Positions 14,830-21,581 of a stretch of DNA of 58,391 bases are shown here, one piece after another; position 1 is the stretch's first letter; each line of letters opens with the position of its first letter. The position numbers were made by a program, and so were the translations under genes. The stretch comes from a virus. The DNA lies in IMG/VR virus record IMGVR_UViG_3300020580_000002, positions 1 through 58,391 of that record; one strand, 5' to 3'. The notes under the pieces are model-generated. The model worked only from the letters and a program-made list of their open reading frames with translations, was not told where the DNA came from and searched no databases.

Positions 14830-15868
14830 AATGTGAGAGAGCTAGTGCCCTTTTGCCGCATCATGCTTCACCAGCTCTCCCCAAGGCTGCCTTCGCAGCA
14901 TTCAACCCACCTGTCACATGGGCTCAATGCTGCGAGTGTGTCGTTCCTAGAAACACATGCGGTCTGCGCACTGTAACTCAGCACGCTCCTGAACACACTC
15001 ACAGCCACATAGGGGAATCCGCGCACAGGTATCACCGCTTCTCTACACCGCTGTTCTTGGCTCAGCATCTCAGCACATGCGGGTTGCCACTCGCACACAC
15101 GTCAACGCATCATCGCCGCGACTTGTCGGTTATGAGCTAGCGTCCATTCCTGTACTTGTGCTGAACACCGTAGCCCGTTCTGGAGTGCGTCCGGTAGCGT
15201 TCCTCATGCTTCAACCAACTCCGCATGCGCGAAAACTCGTCCCGGTTATCGGCCTAGCAGGACCACCTGTCTCTCTTTACTCATTGGCAACAACAAGTTA
15301 GACAGGCTGTCATGTGCGCCATCAGCTTGCGGAACTCTCACCTGCGTGAGTTAGTCCAAATCGCATTCCCTTACCCGCGTCACCGCGAGCAGGATTATTC
15401 AAGCACACACTCTCTGCATTGACTCTCCAGTGTGGAGCCTTTGATTCGCCAGGGCAGCCGAGTGGCCACCCATGAACGAATGCTCAACACCATCAGCCGT
15501 TTACGGCCATCGAGTGTCCGTTTGCGCGGGGGTCTTGCTGCATGGTGCCAAGCGCCTAGTCGTGACCGCTTCGCTTGACGGTGTAGTGCGACTGAATCCA
15601 GTCGCGTCCGTCACTCACACAGCAGTTGCCGCTACCATCTTGTCTGCCACCCTCACGGCTTGTCTAGGGCCGTTCACCTTCATGCGCCAAGTCAAGAACG
15701 CACTCCGGCGGTGACGAGTCTCTGTTACCTCACGACGCTCCAACCTACCGCTTCGCCTCACCAGCAATCTAGGCCCTGTGTTGGTCAAAACCCACGACAC
15801 AGGCGGTGATGGTCAAACCCACGTCACCAAGCCAACCATGCCAGCGTACGGCCCACGGGAGCGTGCGA
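14830..15868 (-). ncRNA. Candidate large structured RNA (about 1.0 kb, no credible gene)
   Basis: No reading frame here on either strand has a ribosome site or protein-like composition, unlike the tightly packed genes on both sides. Many perfect hairpins are present: CCTGTGT/ACACAGG 15775-15803, GGTGA/TCACC 15805-15828, GCGACTG/CAGTCGC 15588-15605, CTCCA/TGGAG 15425-15437, CTCAC/GTGAG 15337-15350, GCTGC/GCAGC 14892-14905 and an 11-bp stem 14837-14879. GAAGCGGT recurs three times on the minus strand. Minus-strand transcription is inferred from the promoter at 15876-15904. Size and phage setting recall GOLLD/ROOL-type RNAs, but I cannot identify the family. Ends are approximate. Confidence 0.55.
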
Positions 15869-15875
15869 GACAGAG

Positions 15876-15904
15876 CAAGTACTGGTACTCGCCCTCTCTT
15901 GCAA
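15876..15904 (-). promoter_or_regulatory. Candidate promoter for the structured RNA
   Basis: On the minus strand TTGCAA (15904-15899) and TACTTG (15881-15876) are spaced by 17 bp. It lies immediately after the terminator at 15918-15955, as expected for an independently transcribed RNA starting near 15868. Confidence 0.45.
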
Positions 15905-15917
15905 ACTCACGCGCGCG

Positions 15918-15955
15918 AAAAAGAGAGCAGGAGCAGCACAATCGCCGCCCCTGCT
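15918..15955 (-). terminator. Intrinsic terminator after the 60-residue protein gene
   Basis: On the minus strand a 12-bp stem (15955-15944 with 15937-15926, two G-U pairs, six-base loop) is followed by a T-rich run (15925-15918, five consecutive T). It separates the control region and its first gene from the noncoding region. Confidence 0.75.
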
Positions 15956-15963
15956 CAAGCGTA

Positions 15964-16146
15964 TCATGCTCGCAAGTAAGCATTTACGCCAACAATCAGC
16001 GCCTTGCCCTGAACGTTCAGGCCCGATGGCTGATTGCCATGCGTTGTTGCCACCACTAGCGTCTTTCCAGACTTCGACGCAACGGGCGTCTGCATCTGCA
16101 ACGTGATGGTGATGGTGCCAGCCTTCTCGTCAATGACAGTCTTCAT
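15964..16146 (-). CDS. Small conserved protein (MKTVIDEK family)
   Basis: The 60-residue protein begins MKTVIDEKAGTITI and contains SGKTLVVATTHGN and VGVNAYLRA; this short beta-rich protein is common in phages and bacterial genomes without known function. GGGGAG precedes the ATG. It is the first gene of the 16-kb leftward operon and is followed by a terminator, so it may be expressed more strongly than the rest. Confidence 0.75.
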   Translation of the reverse strand: MKTVIDEKAGTITITLQMQTPVASKSGKTLVVATTHGNQPSGLNVQGKALIVGVNAYLRA

Positions 16147-16161
16147 GATGCTTCTCCCCTA

Positions 16162-16177
16162 TGTCGGCCTGCCGACA
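16162..16177. promoter_or_regulatory. Perfect inverted repeat in the leader of the leftward operon
   Basis: TGTCGGC (16162-16168) and GCCGACA (16171-16177) are separated by two bases and lie 16 bases upstream of ATG 16146. A repressor operator or an RNA hairpin acting on the ribosome site are both possible. Confidence 0.45.
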
Positions 16178-16256
16178 ATGCCGTGCTGGCTAGGTTGGCT
16201 CCCCTGCCAGCGGCGAAAAACGCGAACGCAATGCACCGTGCAAAGCGCTTGCCAAA

Positions 16257-16279
16257 CCGCAAGTCGTTGAAAACAAACG
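16257..16279. repeat. 23-bp direct repeat, copy A
   Basis: CCGCAAGT-CGT-TGAAAACAAACG. The same sequence with a different three-base centre occurs at 16365-16387, 108 bp away. Possible binding site of a phage regulator in the divergent control region. Confidence 0.55.
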
Positions 16280-16283
16280 TGCC

Positions 16284-16300
16284 TAGTACTCTTAGTACTC
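16284..16300. repeat. Tandem TAGTACTC repeat
   Basis: TAGTACTC occurs at 16284-16291 and 16293-16300. Each unit contains the palindrome AGTACT. The related AGTACCA/TGGTACT inverted repeat lies at 16401-16431. Confidence 0.4.
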
Positions 16301-16364
16301 GCGAAAGTGACCGTTTTTGTCTTTATATCAAACTGAGAAACGCGGCAATTCGCGGTGAAAACGC

Positions 16365-16387
16365 CCGCAAGTGTATGAAAACAAACG
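16365..16387. repeat. 23-bp direct repeat, copy B
   Basis: CCGCAAGT-GTA-TGAAAACAAACG, identical to copy A outside the three central bases. Copy spacing of 108 bp is close to ten helical turns, which would fit cooperative binding by looping. Confidence 0.55.
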
Positions 16388-16400
16388 CGCAAAAAGTGTC

Positions 16401-16431
16401 AGTACCAAAACGTCACATTTTGTCTGGTACT
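16401..16431. promoter_or_regulatory. Inverted repeat AGTACCA-17-TGGTACT, candidate operator
   Basis: A perfect 7-bp inverted repeat with a 17-bp spacer, ending 10 bp before a TAAAAT (16441-16446). The spacer holds CACATTTTGTC (16414-16424), an 11-mer that also overlaps the -35 region of the helicase promoter (2063-2073). Confidence 0.4.
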
Positions 16432-16598
16432 ACACTGTTGTAAAATAGACACGCGCGCGTACCCTTTTTGCGGCCGCGCGACTCTCGCGTGCGCGTGCGC
16501 GCATGGGTACCCTTACGGTGCTTTCCGAGCCTACGCCTCACTCTAACGGTTACGACGATTTTTTCATCCTGGTGTATGCAAAAAATTTTGGAATGTTC

Positions 16599-16628
16599 TT
16601 GCAGTACCCCCATCGGGTATGGTATAGA
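16599..16628 (+). promoter_or_regulatory. Candidate promoter for the HNH gene
   Basis: TTGCAG (16599-16604) and TATAGA (16623-16628) are separated by 18 bp, directly before the ATG at 16635. The leader would be extremely short, so the AGAGGTG ribosome site may lie partly upstream of the transcript start. Confidence 0.35.
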
Positions 16629-16634
16629 GGTGCT

Positions 16635-16958
16635 ATGCCAAGGTGGCCAGTTCGTACGGTGGTCGAGCGGTTCATGGCGCAGGTCGAGGTAGCAGGAACT
16701 TGTTGGCTATGGAAGGGTAAGCGGCACAAATACAAGGGTTACGGGTACTTTAAGCTGACTACCGGTAAGTCAGGCGGCAAACATATCATCGCTCATCGCT
16801 TTGCGTACATGCAGTTTGTCGGTCCGATACCTGACGATAGACCAGTTTTGGACCACTTGTGCTTAGTGAGAAGGTGCGTTAACCCGTCGCATTTAGAGCC
16901 TGTGACTGTTGCAGAAAATAACCGAAGGGCAGCACGGGTGAGGCATGGGTCAGTCTGA
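16635..16958 (+). CDS. HNH homing endonuclease
   Basis: The 107-residue protein starts at ATG 16635 behind AGAGGTG. Motifs: CWLWKG, GYGYFKL, AHRFAY, LDHLCLVRRCVNPSHLEPVTVAENNRR, i.e. the HNH_3 ββα-metal nuclease with the general-base His in LDHLC. It cuts DNA and probably spreads itself as a free-standing homing gene. It stands alone on the plus strand and ends inside the convergent gene. Confidence 0.85.
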   Translation: MPRWPVRTVVERFMAQVEVAGTCWLWKGKRHKYKGYGYFKLTTGKSGGKHIIAHRFAYMQFVGPIPDDRPVLDHLCLVRRCVNPSHLEPVTVAENNRRAARVRHGSV

Positions 16959-17225
16959 GGTAGGTGCCAATGGGTGGTCGGTGCCGTCCAAGGTCCACCA
17001 GTCGCAAAGCCATTTCGGGTCGACACCGCTGACGTCAGTCTGCTCACTGCGAAATATCTCGCACACCCCAAAGCCGTCAACCTGGCGGGTGTAGAAGTGG
17101 GCACAGTTCTCGCATCGTTGCTCTGAGCCACGAGGCGCTTTGCGATATCCTACCTGCTCAGCACTGAACTTCTCGGGCCGGTCAGCCACCATGTCGTCAT
17201 AGTCCCGTTTGGTGATCTTCGACAT
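16950..17225 (-). CDS. Small four-Cys protein, HiPIP-like
   Basis: The 91-residue protein starts at ATG 17225 after GGAGG. The second half has RCENCAHFY, CEIF and KWLCDWW. The spacing of the four Cys and the Trp-rich end resembles small high-potential iron-sulfur proteins (often annotated so in phages). A zinc site is the alternative; the metal cannot be told from sequence. Confidence 0.6.
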   Translation of the reverse strand: MSKITKRDYDDMVADRPEKFSAEQVGYRKAPRGSEQRCENCAHFYTRQVDGFGVCEIFRSEQTDVSGVDPKWLCDWWTLDGTDHPLAPTSD

Positions 17226-17430
17226 CGCGTGCCTCCAGACCTTCCCTACGCCCTGCGGCATGCTGCTCCTCACCGGTCGACTTCAACAACTCGGTGAGCC
17301 TGCTGTTCACAATGACGTGCAACTCTTTGATAGCGTATTTGTTGTGGATGGAGATGAGCAACGTGAGAATGGAGAGGATGGTCGGTGGCGCCGTCGTGAT
17401 GAGCGCTGCCACCGTTGTGGGTTCAAGCAT
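17197..17430 (-). CDS. Small membrane protein with cytoplasmic coiled coil, holin-like
   Basis: The 77-residue protein has an N-terminal membrane segment (about residues 8-28) followed by a helical ELHVIVNSRLTELLK stretch and a charged tail. Such one-span proteins with a VNSRL helix occur near phage lysis genes, but here no endolysin is adjacent. It overlaps both neighbours. Confidence 0.5.
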   Translation of the reverse strand: MLEPTTVAALITTAPPTILSILTLLISIHNKYAIKELHVIVNSRLTELLKSTGEEQHAAGRREGLEARDVEDHQTGL

Positions 17431-17629
17431 CTTTGACTACTCTCGGTCTGCCGGGCCACCTTGCTGCTTGTGCTCTCGCCAGGTTTTGCGCGCACGCTTC
17501 TAGCTTCGCAGGCGACTTCGACCGGCCGCCCTTCGCACCAAGCGCGGCCATCTTCTCCTTGCGCTTAGCGATGCGGTCGTTGATGACCTCGGGAATGAGC
17601 GCCAGTTGTCTAGGGTCCAATTTCGCCAT
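17423..17629 (-). CDS. Small basic protein
   Basis: The 68-residue protein starts at ATG 17629, behind GAGGAGG. It is rich in Ala, Arg and Lys, with GAKGGRSKSPAK in the middle; a nucleic-acid-binding role is possible. The start codon lies next to the divergent leaderless promoter at 17629-17657. Confidence 0.6.
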   Translation of the reverse strand: MAKLDPRQLALIPEVINDRIAKRKEKMAALGAKGGRSKSPAKLEACAQNLARAQAARWPGRPRVVKDA

Positions 17630-17657
17630 TGACACCTCCTCACAAAGCGCATACTCT
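17629..17657 (+). promoter_or_regulatory. Promoter of the head operon, leaderless type
   Basis: TTGACA (17629-17634), 17-bp spacer, TACTCT (17652-17657), then six bases to ATG 17664. Transcription would begin at or next to the start codon, so the mRNA would have no leader. No ribosome site precedes this ATG. Confidence 0.65.
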
Positions 17658-17663
17658 CACCAC

Positions 17664-18095
17664 ATGTTTACCCCGTCAAGCGAAAAGGTTCGCGCGGCCG
17701 AAGCCTACCTCGAAAAGATTCGCACCCGCAAACGCTCCTGGGCCACCACCCACCCTAGCGGTCACACGCGCACCAGAAAACCCCTGTGGCGTTCGCTCCC
17801 GAAAGAGTGGCACGCCGAAGCTGAAGCGCACCTGAACCGCCTGGTTTGCAAATACTGGAGCGAACACGGCCACGGCCCATCGCAACACAAGCACGCTTCG
17901 CTCATCGGCAATGTGGTGCAGTACATCCTCTACTGCCGCATGTCGCACCGCAAGCTGTCGCTGCTTTGGAAATTCTGGAACGCCCGCAAAGTCGCATCTG
18001 GCGGCGCCAACGTGCGCAATCCCCAAGACCGCACCGGCTTTACCCCACGCGACGCTAAGCACCGCGCTAGCCAAGGAAACCTACAAGGAATATAA
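17664..18095 (+). CDS. Basic helical protein, first gene of the head operon
   Basis: The 143-residue protein starts at ATG 17664, seven bases after the -10 element. It is rich in Lys/Arg/His/Trp, mostly helical (KVRAAEAYLEKIRTRKRSW, LLWKFWNARK). Its position at the head of the packaging operon would suit a DNA-binding small terminase or regulator, but no domain is recognised. Confidence 0.6.
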   Translation: MFTPSSEKVRAAEAYLEKIRTRKRSWATTHPSGHTRTRKPLWRSLPKEWHAEAEAHLNRLVCKYWSEHGHGPSQHKHASLIGNVVQYILYCRMSHRKLSLLWKFWNARKVASGGANVRNPQDRTGFTPRDAKHRASQGNLQGI

Positions 18096-18099
18096 ACGC

Positions 18100-18129
18100 T
18101 TGACAACGCTTAGCAACCGGGCGTACTTT
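18100..18129 (+). promoter_or_regulatory. Second leaderless-type promoter
   Basis: TTGACA (18100-18105), 18-bp spacer, TACTTT (18124-18129), then seven bases to ATG 18137. The layout repeats that of 17629-17657 with different surrounding sequence. Confidence 0.6.
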
Positions 18130-18136
18130 TCGAACC

Positions 18137-18385
18137 ATGGACGCTCCTAAGTGCCCAAACTTCAAACGCGGTGCCTGCGAACGCAACGACCCCGTAATCA
18201 TCTCTGACGACGGCGACCACTGGCAATTCGGCTGCCGTACCTGTCGCTGCGGTTACGTAGTCACCAAGCCCGTCGGCAAAGGACGTGCCAAGTACGAACT
18301 CGAAATGCAGCGCCGACGCTCGCTAGCTATGACCCCTCGCGACCGTGTCGTTTTCCATGCCCCATCAAAAGGCTGGGCCGCCTGA
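18137..18385 (+). CDS. Small zinc-ribbon protein
   Basis: The 82-residue protein has CPNFKRGAC at the N-terminus and CRTCRCGYVVTK at about 33-44. The cysteines suggest a zinc ribbon. There is no ribosome site; it is probably translated from a leaderless message. Function unknown, possibly a regulator. Confidence 0.65.
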   Translation: MDAPKCPNFKRGACERNDPVIISDDGDHWQFGCRTCRCGYVVTKPVGKGRAKYELEMQRRRSLAMTPRDRVVFHAPSKGWAA

Positions 18386-18456
18386 TGCTAACGTCGGTAC
18401 ATGCTAGAGTTGGACTTTGCCGGACAAAGTGCTTCACAAAACTGAGGTAAACCGCC

Positions 18457-19014
18457 ATGGACGACACCTTCACCGCCGCCGCAGCGCAAATCGCCGCCAG
18501 CGCTGACGCCCCTGCTAACGCACTAAAGAAACGCCAGCCACTCACCGAGGAACAAAAAGAAGTCCTGCGCAAGCGCCTCGACGTTGCCCGCGCCAAGCGC
18601 AGTGCTCTCGCCAAAGCGGGCCTGCTACGCGCTAAGGCACCGCGCAAAGTTATGAAACCTGCGCCCCAGCCCGTCACCATCGCACCATCCAACACCTTCA
18701 CCATGTGGTCCAACGACGAATGGCGCGACGCTCCCTACGCCGTCGCCCTCCAGCGCCTTACCGACCTCACCCAGGACCGCGAGCGCGGTGCCTCTCTCGT
18801 CCAGCAAAAGCGCGACTCCGAGCGCATCCCCGCCACCTACAACTGCATCGTCTGCAAAAAACCAGTCCAAGACGGCCGCTGGATATGGAAAAACGACCGC
18901 CGCGACGAAGTCACGCAGCTCTACACCAGCGACGTCCTATGCTCACAGATTTGCCACGAACGCTTTAGCAACAACGCAAAGTTTTACTTAGACCGCGCCA
19001 AGGGAGTGTCGTGA
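18457..19014 (+). CDS. Hypothetical protein preceding the large terminase, possible small terminase
   Basis: The 185-residue protein has a helical basic N-terminal half (residues 23-60, LTEEQKEVLRKRLDVARAKR) and a C-terminal Cys cluster (CIVCKK, CSQICHERF) like a zinc finger. It has GAGGT upstream and overlaps the large terminase start by four bases. Position would suit a small terminase subunit, but the sequence does not prove it. The 71-bp gap before it holds no gene. Confidence 0.55.
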   Translation: MDDTFTAAAAQIAASADAPANALKKRQPLTEEQKEVLRKRLDVARAKRSALAKAGLLRAKAPRKVMKPAPQPVTIAPSNTFTMWSNDEWRDAPYAVALQRLTDLTQDRERGASLVQQKRDSERIPATYNCIVCKKPVQDGRWIWKNDRRDEVTQLYTSDVLCSQICHERFSNNAKFYLDRAKGVS

Positions 19015-20756
19015 ACTTTCGTAATGCAGTAACGTGGCTCAGCAAGCTAAAAATAAAACACCGCGACACCGGCCGCACCGTTCCCTTCCGCCTAAACGCC
19101 AACCAGCAAAAAGCCATGAAAGCGCTCCAAGAACAATACGACGAAATCGGCATGGTACGCACCATCATCCTCAAAGCCCGGCGCGTCGGCATGTCCTCCC
19201 TCATGGATTCCCTCGGCCTGCTACACTGCCTCGCGCGACCTCAAGCCCACGCAAAAATAGTCGCTCACTTGCAGTCAACGGCCGAGGGCCTCTTTCGCGT
19301 CCCTCGCGACCTGGTCGGAGGACTCCCTTATGGAAACACCGCAGTCGACGTACGCACCCGCCGCATCATCGTCCCCCACCCCGACGGTGATTCAATCCTT
19401 GACATTTCGACAGCAGGTTCTGTCATCGGTGGACGTGGCCTTACGCTATCATTTGTGCACCTGTCAGAGGCCGCTTTCTTCCCAGGAGAGGACTCCTTCT
19501 TGTCACTGCTGCCTGCTGTCTCAGACGGCGACGACACCTTTGTCGCCATTGAATCTACTGCGAACGGCCGTGTCGGGCCTGGTAAAGCGTTTTATGACTT
19601 CTGGAATAGCGCTGTGGCCGGAAAGAACGGATACGTCCCCATCTTCCTCCCCTGGCTCGACGACCCCGCCTGCATTAGACCCGAGGAAGAAGCAGGGGAT
19701 GCCCCTGCCTCTGACATCGAGCGAGAGCTTATGCGCGACTTCCACGCCACTAAAGCACAAATCGCGTGGTTCCGCCGCACCCTAGAAGACAAGTGCCAAG
19801 GCCTGTTGCCAAAAATGATGCAGGAATATCCGCATACGCCCGAAGTCGCATTCGTCGCATCGGGCGACCCGGCCTTCCCGCGCGAGGAGATAATCTATGT
19901 CCGCTCCACTGTCGAAAAACCGCTCCGGCGCGGTCGTGTTCGCTGGGATGGGAACGCTAATCGCGTTCTCTTTGAGGACGTCCGCAACGGACTGCTGCAC
20001 ATCTGGCGCGCTCCTGAACCCAAACACCACTACTACGTCGGCGCTGACGCCGCCACCGGCATCGAAGACGGCGACTTCGCCGCTTATGTGGTCTTCGACG
20101 GCACCACTGGCGAGCAAGTAGCCCGCTACGCCGACCGCATCCACCCTGAGCACCTTGCGGACCAGCTCAACCTAGTCGGCCACTACTACAACAAAGCGAT
20201 GGTGAACATTGAGCTGACCGGCAATTTAGGCAGACATGCACTGAAGGTGCTGCGCGATGACCACCGCTACACCAACTTCTACATCTGGAAAGGCAAAGAC
20301 GACCGCAAACCCGGTGCTCGCACCGGCATGCCCCTGATCGGCTGGGAAACAACCTCAGCCAGCAGGCGCAAACTCTTCGACACTTTCAGAGCGGGCGTGC
20401 GCAGCGGCATGCGCGATGAGGAGGGTGGCCTGGCCATCTACGACGATGCCCTCGTGCAACAAATGGACAACGCTACATTCTACGAAGGCTTTATGTGGGA
20501 GGTCGAGCGAGGCAACGATGACATCCTATTTGCAGCAATGCTGGGCGTCATCGCCATGTCTCAATGGCCCCCGCCGCGCGTCACCAACCGCTCGCGCAAA
20601 CCGGACATCGACGACGAGAGAGCGTACAACCCGCTCTCTGCTATGGGGATTAGACCACAGGAACCAGTCGAACTAAGCCTACGCCGCCACTACCAACTCA
20701 CCATGAAAGCCTTACGTACCGCCACCGGCAAGCCCACAGGCTTGGAGGGCATATGA
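19011..20756 (+). CDS. terL: Terminase large subunit
   Basis: The 581-residue DNA-packaging motor has an N-terminal ATPase with P-loop KARRVGMSS (55-63) and Walker B strand LSFVHLSEAA (146-155), then an RNase H-like nuclease beginning YVGADAATGIEDGDFAAYVVFD (about 342-363) with the first catalytic Asp, a second acidic strand MVNIELTGN and a late Asp region. It cuts and pumps DNA into the prohead through the portal. GTG 19011 overlaps the upstream stop. Confidence 0.92.
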   Translation: MNFRNAVTWLSKLKIKHRDTGRTVPFRLNANQQKAMKALQEQYDEIGMVRTIILKARRVGMSSLMDSLGLLHCLARPQAHAKIVAHLQSTAEGLFRVPRDLVGGLPYGNTAVDVRTRRIIVPHPDGDSILDISTAGSVIGGRGLTLSFVHLSEAAFFPGEDSFLSLLPAVSDGDDTFVAIESTANGRVGPGKAFYDFWNSAVAGKNGYVPIFLPWLDDPACIRPEEEAGDAPASDIERELMRDFHATKAQIAWFRRTLEDKCQGLLPKMMQEYPHTPEVAFVASGDPAFPREEIIYVRSTVEKPLRRGRVRWDGNANRVLFEDVRNGLLHIWRAPEPKHHYYVGADAATGIEDGDFAAYVVFDGTTGEQVARYADRIHPEHLADQLNLVGHYYNKAMVNIELTGNLGRHALKVLRDDHRYTNFYIWKGKDDRKPGARTGMPLIGWETTSASRRKLFDTFRAGVRSGMRDEEGGLAIYDDALVQQMDNATFYEGFMWEVERGNDDILFAAMLGVIAMSQWPPPRVTNRSRKPDIDDERAYNPLSAMGIRPQEPVELSLRRHYQLTMKALRTATGKPTGLEGI

Positions 20757-20944
20757 CGTTAGCAGCATTCACCAACTCAGACTTCACCATCCCCTTCCCG
20801 CCCATGTGCATCACCTGTCACAGCATCATGTACCGTGCCAAACACGAACCTGAAGAATGGCGTTGTATCTGGTGCGATGAAGCCAAGTTAGCTAAACAGG
20901 AACAAAAAGAGGACAACCGCCATGCCCGCCCACAACAGACCTAA
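20753..20944 (+). CDS. Small zinc-ribbon protein
   Basis: The 63-residue protein has CITCHSIM (about 19-22) and CIWCDEAK (about 38-41), a four-Cys ribbon with a charged tail. It overlaps the terminase stop (ATGA) and the next gene. Function unknown. Confidence 0.65.
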   Translation: MTLAAFTNSDFTIPFPPMCITCHSIMYRAKHEPEEWRCIWCDEAKLAKQEQKEDNRHARPQQT

Positions 20945-21311
20945 CACCGCCCCACTCGACGCCTACCTAGGTCGCATCCTCCTGGCTGCCGTCAAACAAG
21001 CCGGTGGCGAACTGCGCATCCCTTGCGCCTCCATCGACGCCGTCGATCAAGAAGAAAACCTAGTCAAAGATTACGACGCCGCAACCAACACTATCGTGTT
21101 ACGCTCATGTGGACGGTTCACCGAAGTATGGTCCGTTCGCCCCGAGGCCAGCGCATGGATAGACCAGACGAGACCCGCAGACCTAGCAGCAGTAGCATCG
21201 CGCAGCAGCGTGAAGACGGACGACGAACTAGCCGCTCTGGAGGAGAGACTCCAGAGGAAGCCCTTTCGCCGCTCAGTCCCGCCTCGCCCGACGAACTCCG
21301 TCGAGCAGTAG
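20922..21311 (+). CDS. Hypothetical protein between terminase and portal
   Basis: The 129-residue protein has a short beta-rich core (ELRIPCASIDAV, NTIVLRSCGRFTEVWSV) and a charged C-terminus. Its last third shares DNA with the next gene in another frame. No function is recognised. Confidence 0.6.
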   Translation: MPAHNRPNTAPLDAYLGRILLAAVKQAGGELRIPCASIDAVDQEENLVKDYDAATNTIVLRSCGRFTEVWSVRPEASAWIDQTRPADLAAVASRSSVKTDDELAALEERLQRKPFRRSVPPRPTNSVEQ

Positions 21312-21580
21312 ACGTGCTGCGCGAAATCGGCGAAGCCTTCACCAAGCTGCGCCACACCAACCGCACGGCCGCCTGGAGCGACCTGCAAGAGCGCCTGATG
21401 AGCAACATCTCCATGCTCGTACCCAACGTGGTCACCCTCAAGGACTTCATCGGCTTGGGTATCGACATTGAATCCTTCGTCAAGAACGACTCCGGCGCCG
21501 TCGCTGAAGAACCACTCGAAGTCATCCGCAAATTCCTCAACTCCCCAGACGGCACGCTGCCGCTGAAAAAGATAAACTGA
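21155..21580 (+). CDS. Hypothetical helical protein before the portal
   Basis: The protein has 141 residues if it starts at ATG 21155 (GAGG upstream); GTG 21314, right after the stop of the previous gene, is an alternative and would remove the overlap of 157 bases. The conserved-looking part starts at DELRRAVDVLREIGEAF and includes LMSNISMLVPNVVTLKDFIGLGID. It could be a head-assembly or terminase accessory; unknown. Confidence 0.55.
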   Translation: MDRPDETRRPSSSSIAQQREDGRRTSRSGGETPEEALSPLSPASPDELRRAVDVLREIGEAFTKLRHTNRTAAWSDLQERLMSNISMLVPNVVTLKDFIGLGIDIESFVKNDSGAVAEEPLEVIRKFLNSPDGTLPLKKIN

Positions 21581-21581
21581 C

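Noticed and set aside
14784-15714. Plus-strand open frames of 74-118 codons in the noncoding stretch
   Set aside because: None has a ribosome site; composition is shadow-like; hairpins extend through them. The minus-strand frame at 15615-15800 also lacks a start signal.
14830-15868. tRNA gene(s) in the structured region
   Set aside because: I looked for a T-loop such as GTTCGA(A/G)TCC and a CCA end on both strands; none was found with a matching acceptor stem.
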